Of a stretch of DNA of 29,967 nt, positions 10,882 to 19,793 are shown piece by piece. Numbering within the stretch: position 1 is the first letter of the stretch; the number at the start of each line of letters is the position of its first letter. The notes beneath the pieces were generated by a model, which saw only the letters and a program-made list of their open reading frames with translations, searched no databases and was not told where the DNA came from. Source of the DNA: a virus. The DNA lies in IMG/VR virus record IMGVR_UViG_3300006638_000018, positions 1 through 29,967 of that record; one strand, given 5' to 3'. The translations under genes and the position numbers were made by a program.

Positions 10882-10919
10882 CAACCCTGAAGACCGCACG
10901 TGATCAGTCTTTGGGGTTG
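10882..10919 (+). other. Strong 13-bp RNA hairpin
   Basis: CAACCCTGAAGAC pairs with GTCTTTGGGGTTG around a 12-nt loop. As plus-strand RNA the stem is unbroken over 13 bp because the two central steps are U-G and G-U wobbles; as minus-strand RNA those become A-C mismatches. An outer alternative, CGCCAAC (10871-10877) with GTTGGCG (10916-10922), competes for the same 3' arm. The loop contains CACGTG. It could be a terminator before the packaging genes or a switchable RNA element. Confidence 0.45.
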
Positions 10920-10924
10920 GCGTT

Positions 10925-10990
10925 CTAATGCCTTATGAGAAAGACCACTCCACAGATACCGACGATGACGAGGACGACGATTAAAAGCAT
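10925..10990 (-). CDS. 21-aa single-span membrane peptide
   Basis: From ATG 10990, with AAGGGAG ending 4 nt upstream, the minus strand encodes 21 residues that are almost entirely hydrophobic (LLIVVLVIVGICGVVFLI) and end RH. This is one complete transmembrane helix. Tiny membrane peptides of this form occur in many bacteria and phages. The good ribosome site and uniform hydrophobicity support it; antisense to an acidic 18-codon frame that has no ribosome site. A role in host membrane physiology or as a holin-like or toxin-like peptide is speculation. Confidence 0.45.
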   Translation of the reverse strand: MLLIVVLVIVGICGVVFLIRH

Positions 10991-11049
10991 GGGACTCCCT
11001 TCGAGAGTTATCTCGCGCTTGGGTCCGCCACGCTGTTTTCAGTGTACCT

Positions 11050-11055
11050 GATAAT
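11050..11055 (+). promoter_or_regulatory. Possible -10 element before terminase
   Basis: GATAAT matches five of six consensus -10 positions and lies 27 bp before the terminase ATG. No -35 box is seen at normal spacing, so an activator would be needed. Transcription would start about at 11062, placing the parS-type palindrome just inside the transcribed region. Confidence 0.3.
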
Positions 11056-11066
11056 CTCGTACTAAT

Positions 11067-11080
11067 GTTTCACGTGAAAC
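11067..11080. promoter_or_regulatory. parS-like: parS-type palindrome GTTTCACGTGAAAC
   Basis: An exact 14-bp palindrome identical to the core of the conserved chromosomal ParB-binding site (TGTTTCACGTGAAACA), with the upstream T also present and only the last base different. It ends one base before the terminase ATG, occupying the place of a ribosome site. Binding by host ParB is inferred from the sequence match alone; no parA or parB gene is in this window. Confidence 0.65.
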
Positions 11081-11081
11081 C

Positions 11082-12998
11082 ATGGTCATAAGCTCCCAGC
11101 AGTGGCTCCTCTACGAAGAGTCTCGCGCCAGGGGATTGAACCAGGCGAAAGCCGCCAGAGCCGCGGCGATAGGGATTTCCTCAGCGAAGCGGCATGATTC
11201 TCGCGCTCCCGAGGGTACAAAGTACCGTGAGATTGCCAGATTAGCCAGGAATCAGCCGGACCCGATGCGGCCCGCTCAACTTGGTCCTGAGGCGAAGAAA
11301 GCTTTGAAGGACTTCAACTACTTCCAGAAGCGATACCTAGGCCGGATTGGACTCCCCTGGCAGCAGGACGCGGCGAAGCAGATCGTCAAATTGCTCCATT
11401 CCGAAGACAAGGAGTACGTGGTCATCAACGCCCCCCCGGGAAGTGGTAAATCATCCTTCTTCACCTACGCCCTGCCTCTCTGGTTGACGTGTCAGGACAG
11501 GGCCATTCGAGGATTAGTAGGTTCGGCAACCGCCAGACTTGCCTCTCAGTACACGGCGAACATCCGTCGAGCTTTGGAATCCACCCTCCCGATTCTGGCG
11601 GATGAGGAGGATTTAGCCAAAGGAATAGCCGTTGACGCCGAGGCCACCCTCTCTGAGGATTTCGGACGCTTCAAGCCCGTCGATCACGAGAGTTGGACCA
11701 AGGACGCCTTCATCGTCCAGCAGTTCGACGGTGCCTCGATTACCTCAAAAGAACCGACCTGGACCGCCGTCGGGAGGGACCAGGAATTCATCGGGGGACG
11801 GTACGACTTCTGTATCTGGGACGACCTCGTTACTTCTAACAGACTTAGGTCTTTGGAAACCGTCGAGAAGGACCGGGACTGGTGGGACACCTACGCGGAA
11901 CGACGGTTAGAGCCTGGGGGGTTGCTGATACTCCAGGGTCAAAGAATGGGCGCCAACGATCTGTACAGGTACTGCCTGGACATGGAAGTAGTCGATATCG
12001 AGGAAGACGCCCAGGACGATTTAGAGGGCGTTTCGATGAGGGAGAGTGAAGATGGGTCCAAGAGGAAGTACCACAGCATCATCTACCGCAGCCACTACGA
12101 CGAGTTCTGTAAAGGGAAAGACACCCATAAGTTGTCCGCCGACCCTTGGCCCAAGGGCTGCCTTTTGTCTCCAAGAAGGGTTAGCTGGCGCGAAGTGTCG
12201 TCTATGCAGCACCGTCGCCCGGACACCTACGCCCAGGTCTACCAGCAGTTAGACGTTTCCAACGACACGGTTCTCGTGGACCCAGCCTGGATAAGCGGTT
12301 CGGGTAATTTCGTCGGCTGCTGGGACATGGAGAGGGATAGGCTGGAGATTCCCCAAGGGCTCGCTCCTCCCACGTATTCGATAGTCTCCGTTGACCCCTC
12401 TCCCACCAGGTACTGGGCTATCGAGTGGTGGCTGTACAACGAACCCTCGGACCAGTGGTTCCTCATTGATTTACTTAGGTCAGGCTTGGACGCGCCGGAT
12501 TTCCTGGACTGGAACCAGAACGAAGCGCAGTACTACGGGGTGATGGAGGACTGGCAGCAGATGAGCTACAAACTGGGTGCTCCGATAACCCACTGGATAG
12601 TGGAACGTAACGGCGCGCAGAGGTTTCTTCTTCAGTACGACCACGTCCGCAAGTGGCAAGCGAAGAACTCCGTTCAGATAATCCCCCACGACACCTACCG
12701 CAACAAGGTCGATGACGAGTTCGGGGTGCAGATGATCGCTCCGGCGTTCAAGTTCGGTCGCGTCCGCCTTCCTGGGAAGTCAGCGCGTAACGCGAAGGTC
12801 CAGCCGATGGGCCGGATGCTCGCGATGAAACTGGTGGATGAGGTGACGCGGTTCTCGACCACCTCATCCTCTAAAGGTACGACCGACGACTGCGTGATGG
12901 CGATGTGGTTCGCGCTCTTTCAGATGCAGTATTTAGCCATCCCATCAAGTACAATCAGGCCTAGCCGCAGACCGTCGTGGTTAGGAAGGGCGTCGTGA
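11082..12998 (+). CDS. terL: Terminase large subunit
   Basis: 638 aa. ATPase: Walker A APPGSGKS (117-124) and Walker B YDFCIWDDL (241-249). Nuclease: VSVDPSP with Asp438, HWIVERNG with Glu508, and GTTDDCVMAMW with Asp602-603, the three acidic positions of the RNase H-like headful or cohesive-end nuclease. It cuts concatemeric DNA and drives it into the prohead through the portal. The N-terminal 60 residues (LNQAKAARAAAIGIS) look HTH-like and may substitute for a small subunit; no separate small terminase gene was recognised nearby. ATG 11082 has no Shine-Dalgarno sequence because the palindrome at 11067-11080 occupies that spot. Confidence 0.93.
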   Translation: MVISSQQWLLYEESRARGLNQAKAARAAAIGISSAKRHDSRAPEGTKYREIARLARNQPDPMRPAQLGPEAKKALKDFNYFQKRYLGRIGLPWQQDAAKQIVKLLHSEDKEYVVINAPPGSGKSSFFTYALPLWLTCQDRAIRGLVGSATARLASQYTANIRRALESTLPILADEEDLAKGIAVDAEATLSEDFGRFKPVDHESWTKDAFIVQQFDGASITSKEPTWTAVGRDQEFIGGRYDFCIWDDLVTSNRLRSLETVEKDRDWWDTYAERRLEPGGLLILQGQRMGANDLYRYCLDMEVVDIEEDAQDDLEGVSMRESEDGSKRKYHSIIYRSHYDEFCKGKDTHKLSADPWPKGCLLSPRRVSWREVSSMQHRRPDTYAQVYQQLDVSNDTVLVDPAWISGSGNFVGCWDMERDRLEIPQGLAPPTYSIVSVDPSPTRYWAIEWWLYNEPSDQWFLIDLLRSGLDAPDFLDWNQNEAQYYGVMEDWQQMSYKLGAPITHWIVERNGAQRFLLQYDHVRKWQAKNSVQIIPHDTYRNKVDDEFGVQMIAPAFKFGRVRLPGKSARNAKVQPMGRMLAMKLVDEVTRFSTTSSSKGTTDDCVMAMWFALFQMQYLAIPSSTIRPSRRPSWLGRAS

Positions 12999-14866
12999 CG
13001 ACCTCTATCGAATCCATCGAGCAGTTCTATCGACAACGACAGGCTGAACGCGGACCCTTGCTGATGCGCTGGGCGGAAGTAGCGCGTCACGTTGACGGGG
13101 ATATCACCGTCCCGCTCTCTGAACTGGATAAAGACGAGAAGTCGATGGCCGTCAATCTGATGGGGCCTGGGTTAGACCAATTAGCGATGCGAATCGCCTC
13201 GACGATGCCCGACATCTCAGTCGATGCTCTACGACCAGGATTCAAGGAATCGGAGAACAGGGCCGACACCAAGCGCAAGGCGATGCTCTCGTGGTGGGAC
13301 ATGAACCGCATGGATATGATTATGCGCCGGCGAGCTCGGTATCTCCTTGGGTACGCAGCAAGCCCAGTCTCCATCTCCTTCATGGCGATGAACCCGCTCG
13401 ACAAGCGAGAGATGCCCCACTGGCGAGTCTTGAACCCGATGTGCGTCTTTCCCGCTCCGACGACGGACCCCAACGACATCGAGCCGCCGAACTCCATCCA
13501 CTCGACGCTGCAGACGTTGTCCTGGCTGCAAGCGACCTACCCAGTGCAAACGTCGGTTCTGTACAAGGGGAAGGCCAATCCCTCTACGAAATTTGAAATC
13601 CTTGAGTACAACGACGACGAGGAAACCGTCTTACTCGCGTTAGGAGCGGTGAAGGAATCCGACGAAGGTCCTCACTGGATGGCCGCGAGCACCGTCGCGA
13701 ACGGGACGCAGAGTTGCGTGGAACTCGCGAGAGTGGTGAACCGCGCCGGGATCCCGTTGACGGTGTATCCCGGCAGGATAACGCTCTCCAAACTACAGGG
13801 GATGTTCGACCAACTCATGCCCGTGTATCACAACGCCTCGAAACTCGCGGCCTTGGAATACATCGCCATCAAGCAAAGTATCTTCCCCGAGCAGTGGTTG
13901 GTCAGCCACCCCAACTCGCCTGGTCAGGCGCAGATAATTAACGCGGCGGACGGGTTAACCGGCGTCATCGGAGAAATCAGGAATGGGCAACTTCAGCAAA
14001 CTCAAACCCAGCCATCTGTACAAGCGGCTCAGATGCAGGACCGACTGGAGCGCGTTGGAAGACTCGCTGGAGGACTACCTGCTGAACTGGGTGGTGAATC
14101 CGCCACGAACATCCGCACCGCACGAAGGGGCGAAGCAGTCCTTGGCGCAGCGATTGACATGCCGGTACAAGAGCATCAAGAGATTTTTGAAGACAGCCTT
14201 GAAGCGGAGAACCGGCGAGCGATAGCGGTCTCTAAAGGACACTGGGGACCGAAGCAGTTCTCGTTCTACATCCCTCGCAACGGGAAGATGACCTCAAAAG
14301 ACTACGTCCCGAACGACGTATTCGAGAACGATCAGAACGTCGTCAAGTACGGAATGACTGGAACGGACGCGAACTCCTTCGTCATCGCGATGGGACAACG
14401 TCTTCAGATGGAAACCATCTCCCAAGAGACCTTCATGGAGATGGACCCAGTTGTTGAGGACGTGCAGGAAGAACTCGCACGCATCAACATCGGCGGCGCA
14501 CGCAGGGCGATGATGAGTTCAGTCGAGAACGGCGCAAGCCAAGGCCAGATTGACCCGACGTTCATCGCTCGCTTCGCCCAAGCCTTACAGGACGGCAAGA
14601 CGAACCCAGAAGATGCCCTGGTCAAGGTACATAAAGAGATGCAGGCCGAACAAGCCGCGCAGCAACCCCCTCCGGGGGCAGCCGCTCCCCAGCCTGGGCA
14701 GATGCCTGGGATGACTGGCGCCCCCGGAGTCCAGGGCGGTGTGCCGATGCCGCCACAGGGCCAAGGGGCACTAGCGAAGATACTCGGGAACCTTAGGCAA
14801 CCCGCGGCACAAGGACCAAGTGAGCAGGCTGGGAATGCGCCGCCTCCTAACGCGATGGCACAGTAG
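12995..14866 (+). CDS. Portal protein
   Basis: 623 aa from GTG 12995, chosen over GTG 12977 because it makes a GTGA overlap with the terminase stop and has AGGAAGGG upstream. The N-terminal region (FYRQRQAERGPLLMRWAEVARHVDG), long helical middle, and position directly after terL fit a phage portal; the phrase YKGKANPSTKFEILEYNDDE is typical of the wing-type beta region. About the last 75 residues are Pro/Gln/Gly-rich and low in structure. It forms the ring vertex through which DNA passes and to which internal and tail proteins attach. Family assignment rests mainly on context and size. Confidence 0.85.
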   Translation: MTTSIESIEQFYRQRQAERGPLLMRWAEVARHVDGDITVPLSELDKDEKSMAVNLMGPGLDQLAMRIASTMPDISVDALRPGFKESENRADTKRKAMLSWWDMNRMDMIMRRRARYLLGYAASPVSISFMAMNPLDKREMPHWRVLNPMCVFPAPTTDPNDIEPPNSIHSTLQTLSWLQATYPVQTSVLYKGKANPSTKFEILEYNDDEETVLLALGAVKESDEGPHWMAASTVANGTQSCVELARVVNRAGIPLTVYPGRITLSKLQGMFDQLMPVYHNASKLAALEYIAIKQSIFPEQWLVSHPNSPGQAQIINAADGLTGVIGEIRNGQLQQTQTQPSVQAAQMQDRLERVGRLAGGLPAELGGESATNIRTARRGEAVLGAAIDMPVQEHQEIFEDSLEAENRRAIAVSKGHWGPKQFSFYIPRNGKMTSKDYVPNDVFENDQNVVKYGMTGTDANSFVIAMGQRLQMETISQETFMEMDPVVEDVQEELARINIGGARRAMMSSVENGASQGQIDPTFIARFAQALQDGKTNPEDALVKVHKEMQAEQAAQQPPPGAAAPQPGQMPGMTGAPGVQGGVPMPPQGQGALAKILGNLRQPAAQGPSEQAGNAPPPNAMAQ

Positions 14867-15327
14867 TGCCACACGCACGCTCTTCTCCTCGCGGAAAGTT
14901 ACAACCGAACCGCGCTGACTTAACGCGCCCTGCCGTCCAGACCGTCCCCGGTCAAGGTTACGGTGAAGCGGCAGCACAACGATCCGCGATGCAAGCAATC
15001 CCGCTTCCAACGCCACAAGTCCCCGGTGGGGGTGCGCCCACGTCGCCCCCCACCGGCCCTCCCTCCGCGCTCGCAGGCGCTCCGATGGTTGGTTCTAACG
15101 GTCCACTCACCAGACCTACCGAGCGACCGAACGAACCAGTAACGCACGGACTTCCCGTAGGGCCAGGCGCGGGGCCGGAAGCGTTGCAAGGTGTCGGTGC
15201 GGCGGCGAGAGAGAACGCAGTAGAGCAAGGGACGCTTTCGCACCTCCTCACCTCGTTGGCGTCAGTCCCTAACGCCACGTCAGCAATCAAAGACTTGGCC
15301 GCGCGCGCGACGCAGGGCGTGATGTGA
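14866..15327 (+). CDS. Pro/Gly-rich virion-associated protein, 153 aa
   Basis: GTG 14866 overlaps the portal stop by one base. The start, RGKLQPNRADLTRPAVQTVPGQGYGEAA, and RPNEPVTHGLPVGPGAGPEAL form a pattern I recognise from actinophage proteins placed directly after the portal; the rest is low-complexity Pro/Gly. The last 40 residues are helical. No enzyme motif is seen. A head-interior or portal-associated structural role is inferred from position. Confidence 0.65.
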   Translation: MPHARSSPRGKLQPNRADLTRPAVQTVPGQGYGEAAAQRSAMQAIPLPTPQVPGGGAPTSPPTGPPSALAGAPMVGSNGPLTRPTERPNEPVTHGLPVGPGAGPEALQGVGAAARENAVEQGTLSHLLTSLASVPNATSAIKDLAARATQGVM

Positions 15328-18300
15328 GCCTTCAATCGACTGACCCCACCGCTCCGCCGCCTACGCCAACCGCGTCGGGCTTTTCAACATCTCTCAACAC
15401 CGTTCTGAACACAGCTCCAGAGTTAGCGAAGTCCCCAGGACTCTCCGTTGGGATAGCACAGGCCGGTGGAGATACGCAAGGCAATTCACAAGCAGTAGCG
15501 AGAGGGACGAACGCCATCTCCGACACGACCGCGCACGCCTCGGTCGCGGCGGCGGTCGGCGGCGGGAACGTCCTGCAAACTGCTCTCGACTGGTTCGGCA
15601 ATCACGTCTCTTCGACGGTCGGTCAGTACGGGTCTGACGTTATCAAGGGTGTGCAGAAGGTCGGTTCGGCGGCGCTCGGCACGCTGAACAAGCCAATGCA
15701 AATCGTCCAGCACGAGTACAGGTATTTACATGACGTGGAGGCGACGCATGGCCCTATGGCCGCGTTACTGGAAGGAATTGGCATAGCCGCAGGCGCAGTC
15801 GGCGGGACTCTTGCCACCGGGAGTCTCTACGGCGGCGTCTTAGGAGCGGAGGCCGCGACGGGTGTTGAGTCGCAACTCTTCTACAACGACTCGTGGAGCC
15901 GCACCTCGAAGGCTAGTTACGTCGATCCCAACACCCATCAGCAAGTCTCATTCGGGCGCGACGTGGTGTCGGAACTCTCGCGAGTTGTCCCAGGCCTGCA
16001 ACGGCAGTCAACCGGATTCAAAGTAACCTCAGGTCTTCTCGACGGGGTGTTCGACATGAACGTCGGTGGGACGGAACTCCTAGGTCTTGCTGGGAAGGCC
16101 AACTCTGCCGAAGGACTCGGGGGGGTCCTGGGTGATTACTTTCCTGGCAAGGCCCCGCAGACGACGGAACAGTTCGACAGTCTGTTGAACTCAGTCTCAG
16201 GTGGCAACGTTCGCAGGGCCTTTCGCGATATCGCGTCCAAGACATCGGGAGAGATTGCTACCGCCTACCGTCCTCTCGCAAATCAGGCGGATTTCTTAGG
16301 CGCCCTCGGGCGGGCGAACACCGAGGAGGATGTCGCGCAGTTGTTCCGCTCAGCAATCAGGACGCACGAACTCGCCTTCATGGAGAAACTGCCGACATTC
16401 TCCGTAGGAAGGCTTCCCTTCCAGGCGATGCACGAAGCGATGGGCAACTCTGCCATCCCTGGCGTGCAGAATCTCTTTCGTGCAACCTCTCGCCTGCCGA
16501 CCTCGTGGGATGACGTAGAGAAGGTTTGGACCAACAAGCAGTTCGACCCCGCGTCCTCTGCCGACAGCGGGATACTCGGTGTCTATAGAACTGCGTTGTT
16601 CACCGAGAACCAGCACACCGCGGCTTCGCTCTCGCAAGCATTTGCCAACGCGGACGTTCCAGGGAAAATCCGTATCTGGAAGAACCTCCAGATGTCCACC
16701 ATGATCAACATGGCTGGGTATCACGGCTTCTCGAAGGATGAATACTTAGCAGCCGCGTTCGACGACCCGACGGTCCGAGCGGAGTGGGGTCACGCAATCG
16801 ACGAAGCCGTCGCTCAAGGGATGTTCGGCAAGTCTGCGGTGTATGGATACTCACCCGAAGCGGACATCTCGACGGTGAGAGACACGCAGACGGGCGCCAC
16901 ACACTCAGCAGCGATAACGAAGAACCAGACAGGAAGTTTCGAGTACCTCGACCTCGCAAAAGTCCGACGGGCGGGGCAGATTCTTGGCAACCACAAGGCT
17001 GCTGCGATGATTGGCGGATTCGGGGACTTCGCGTACGACCACGTAACGGCAGCGGTCTTTAAGCGCTGGGTGCTGATGTCACCGTCCTACGCCATGCACA
17101 TCTCTCTCGCGGAGTTAATCCCCAACGCGTTACGTCTCGGCCCGTTCACACTTGTACGGAGTTCCGTCGAAGGGCGCATGGCTGAACTCGGAGTGAAAGC
17201 AGAGCAGGGCGACATCAACGCCGTCGAAGGTATCGTCTACAAAACGCTTCGTCACATCCCGGGACTGACCATCGACTCGAAGAACGTCCAGTACGCGACG
17301 GACGCGATTCTCAGCAACGACGGGCAGATAGTTCCTCGCGCGTTGAGTTCGGGCCACAACTACGCCGACGAGATTCTTCCGCGAGATGAGAAGTCGGTCA
17401 GCCTCATCAGACGGGGGATGTTCGATTCAGGCAAGACGGCGCAGAAACTCTCTGACGACTTCGCACTCTACGGGGCTGGGAGTAAGCAGTACGACGACGC
17501 GTGGCAGGCGTCGCTGCACGAAAGTTCTAGGGATGAAGCAAGCCAGATGGCCGCGAAGACAATTCGGGCAGGCGCGGCGCGCGGCGAAACGCTGGACGAA
17601 GCGACGGCTAAGGCGACTCAAGAAGTGGCTGCGTACCTCCGTAGTGAACCCGAGGCCTACAAAGGCTTCTTCCTGCGCTCACTACCGCACATAACGTCGT
17701 TTCCCGCTGGGATTGACCGACCTCCCAACATGGATCAGTTCGACGAGTGGGCGAACGCGATTGTGAAGAAAGTGGTTGGAGAGACGAAGGGTGTTGACGG
17801 GACACTGCATGTCCCGCTTCTAAGCCACGTCGCCAATGGAGAGTTGGTCGATGATGCCGAACTCTCCGCTATCCCCGCACACCAACGCCCACTCATGGTG
17901 AAGGGCCGCGAGGCGGTTCCTTCGGGCGACCCCTCACTTCAACGAATCGCCAACTGGGGCTTTCGTCGAGTCCTGAATCCGATGGTGAACTTCCTCAGCC
18001 GTCAACCGATTTGGATGGCGCAGTACATCAAGGAACGCACGCTGCTACAAGACGCAGTGGACCGTGGGTTCTTGAGTGACGACGAAGCGAAGGTCGCGGC
18101 CAACATCCGCTCAACGCAAAAGGTGATGGACAACGTTCACAACCTGACCGACCGCACACAGTGGACCGTGACCTTCAGGAACTGGGCGCCGTTCTACTTC
18201 GCGCAAGAGCAGGCGTATCGCAGGATGGGACGGTTGTTGGCCGACAACCCCGCCGCCTTTAGGAAGTATCAACTGATGATCACTTCCATGCACGACGTGG

Positions 18301-19793
18301 GACAGATATTCGGCGGCAAGGATGGACACGGCTACCTCGTAATTCCTGGGACTGGGTTTATGACGGCTGGCGCCGTAAGCGCTGCGGCGATGCTTGGACT
18401 CCCCGTTGACACTGCGACCCCTATCGGCATGGGCTGGAACCTCTCAAGTTCGAGCGTCATCTTCCCTCTCTCAGCAGGCTTTCGTCCCGACGTTGGGCCT
18501 CTGCTTTCCATTCCGGTTTCTGCCGTTGCTCAGTTCTTCCCTGAAACGCTCTCACCTGTTCTCGGTGCTGACCTACAATCGACCGCCGCGACGCTCCTAG
18601 GGCCAACCGCGACCGAGCCCATCTACGAACAGATGGTGCCGAACACGATTCTCCAACGCCTCCTGACGGCGGCGGTTCCTGGCTTCGCGCAACGCACGTT
18701 CAACTCCACGATGATGCAGGTCTTGGCAACGTTGGCGTATGAGAACAAAATCCCACCCGCCGACGCGAACTACCGCCAGATGCAGAACTTCATTGACACC
18801 GTGCGCTGGCAGACGCGAGCGCTCTACGTGATGAAGGCACTCGTCGGAGCGGTGACGCCTGTCTCGCCCGAGTTGACGAACCCTATCTACAACCAGTTCT
18901 CCGCAGACTTGACGGCAGAAATCAACTCGCACAAATCCATCGCCGCCGGTTTCCAGGCCTTCGCGCAGAAGTACCCCGGCGCGTGGCCGTTCGCCGTTGC
19001 GCAGTCGCAGAACATCACGGGTGCCACCGTTCCTTCCTCAGTCGCTGCGGAGAAGTGGATCAACGAGAACATGGACCTCATCAACAAATATCCGAACGCT
19101 GGAATCTTGATGATGCCGATGACCGGACTTTCGACGAAGTACAACGCGGCGGTGTACAACGAACAAATCGCCCAAAGCCTCCGAGTGAAATTGCATCCAT
19201 CGGAACCGCAGGAGTTCGGCAATATCACCGTTCCGAGCTACATCGACTCGCTCTACATCGGCGCGGGAAACGCGACCTTCTACAAGTGGTACGGGCAGTA
19301 CACCGCGCAGATAAAGGGACTGGCGGGAACACAGAAGTACGACGCCGAGCAAGCCTTCTGGGGCAAGGGCACGCCTGGTTCGGGAACCATCGGTAAGTAC
19401 GGCCTGCAAAACCCCGTCTGGTATAACTGGTTCAACTCGAATACGCGAGAGATTCAGCGCGGCGAGACAATCAAGCAGATGACGAAACTCTTAGCCGACA
19501 ACCCGCAACTGAAGACGCCCCTCGCGGAGAACACGCGAGTTCTCTTGAACGGCTATCAGTCCTACGAGAAGCAAATAACCACGTTGACTCAAGATGGCGC
19601 GTCGAGTTCTTTACAAACTGCCGCGAAGGATACCTGGGACGCTTACCTGCAAAATGTCGCGACAACCGACCCTGAGATGATTAACGTCATCACGGGGCTG
19701 TTCATGTCCATCACCACCCCGACCTCGCAATCCGTCAACGCCACCAACTCACCCGGTGCCTTTACCGCTAAGTCGTGGAGGCCCGCAGCGTGA
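15324..19793 (+). CDS. Very large virion protein, 1489 aa, probably internal or ejected
   Basis: Begins with GTG 15324 over the previous stop (GTGA). A Ser/Thr/Ala-rich N-terminus is followed by a hydrophobic Gly/Ala segment at about 145-185 (LLEGIGIAAGAVGGTLATG), a membrane-active candidate. The middle is a long helical region. Around residue 935-975 the stretch LTDRTQWTVTFRNWAPFYFA ... YRRMGRLLADNP follows a conserved pattern of giant actinophage virion proteins, and another hydrophobic Gly/Ala segment lies at about 1010-1060. No protease, lysozyme or polymerase motif is obvious. Position between portal and capsid genes, as in podovirus-like genomes, suggests an inner-core protein ejected with DNA; a tape measure is less likely because the sequence is not heptad-repetitive. 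Confidence 0.6.
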   Translation: MSLQSTDPTAPPPTPTASGFSTSLNTVLNTAPELAKSPGLSVGIAQAGGDTQGNSQAVARGTNAISDTTAHASVAAAVGGGNVLQTALDWFGNHVSSTVGQYGSDVIKGVQKVGSAALGTLNKPMQIVQHEYRYLHDVEATHGPMAALLEGIGIAAGAVGGTLATGSLYGGVLGAEAATGVESQLFYNDSWSRTSKASYVDPNTHQQVSFGRDVVSELSRVVPGLQRQSTGFKVTSGLLDGVFDMNVGGTELLGLAGKANSAEGLGGVLGDYFPGKAPQTTEQFDSLLNSVSGGNVRRAFRDIASKTSGEIATAYRPLANQADFLGALGRANTEEDVAQLFRSAIRTHELAFMEKLPTFSVGRLPFQAMHEAMGNSAIPGVQNLFRATSRLPTSWDDVEKVWTNKQFDPASSADSGILGVYRTALFTENQHTAASLSQAFANADVPGKIRIWKNLQMSTMINMAGYHGFSKDEYLAAAFDDPTVRAEWGHAIDEAVAQGMFGKSAVYGYSPEADISTVRDTQTGATHSAAITKNQTGSFEYLDLAKVRRAGQILGNHKAAAMIGGFGDFAYDHVTAAVFKRWVLMSPSYAMHISLAELIPNALRLGPFTLVRSSVEGRMAELGVKAEQGDINAVEGIVYKTLRHIPGLTIDSKNVQYATDAILSNDGQIVPRALSSGHNYADEILPRDEKSVSLIRRGMFDSGKTAQKLSDDFALYGAGSKQYDDAWQASLHESSRDEASQMAAKTIRAGAARGETLDEATAKATQEVAAYLRSEPEAYKGFFLRSLPHITSFPAGIDRPPNMDQFDEWANAIVKKVVGETKGVDGTLHVPLLSHVANGELVDDAELSAIPAHQRPLMVKGREAVPSGDPSLQRIANWGFRRVLNPMVNFLSRQPIWMAQYIKERTLLQDAVDRGFLSDDEAKVAANIRSTQKVMDNVHNLTDRTQWTVTFRNWAPFYFAQEQAYRRMGRLLADNPAAFRKYQLMITSMHDVGQIFGGKDGHGYLVIPGTGFMTAGAVSAAAMLGLPVDTATPIGMGWNLSSSSVIFPLSAGFRPDVGPLLSIPVSAVAQFFPETLSPVLGADLQSTAATLLGPTATEPIYEQMVPNTILQRLLTAAVPGFAQRTFNSTMMQVLATLAYENKIPPADANYRQMQNFIDTVRWQTRALYVMKALVGAVTPVSPELTNPIYNQFSADLTAEINSHKSIAAGFQAFAQKYPGAWPFAVAQSQNITGATVPSSVAAEKWINENMDLINKYPNAGILMMPMTGLSTKYNAAVYNEQIAQSLRVKLHPSEPQEFGNITVPSYIDSLYIGAGNATFYKWYGQYTAQIKGLAGTQKYDAEQAFWGKGTPGSGTIGKYGLQNPVWYNWFNSNTREIQRGETIKQMTKLLADNPQLKTPLAENTRVLLNGYQSYEKQITTLTQDGASSSLQTAAKDTWDAYLQNVATTDPEMINVITGLFMSITTPTSQSVNATNSPGAFTAKSWRPAA

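Noticed and set aside
10929-10985. 18-codon acidic frame on the plus strand
   Set aside because: Short Asp-rich frame with no ribosome site, explained as the complement of the hydrophobic peptide codons on the other strand.
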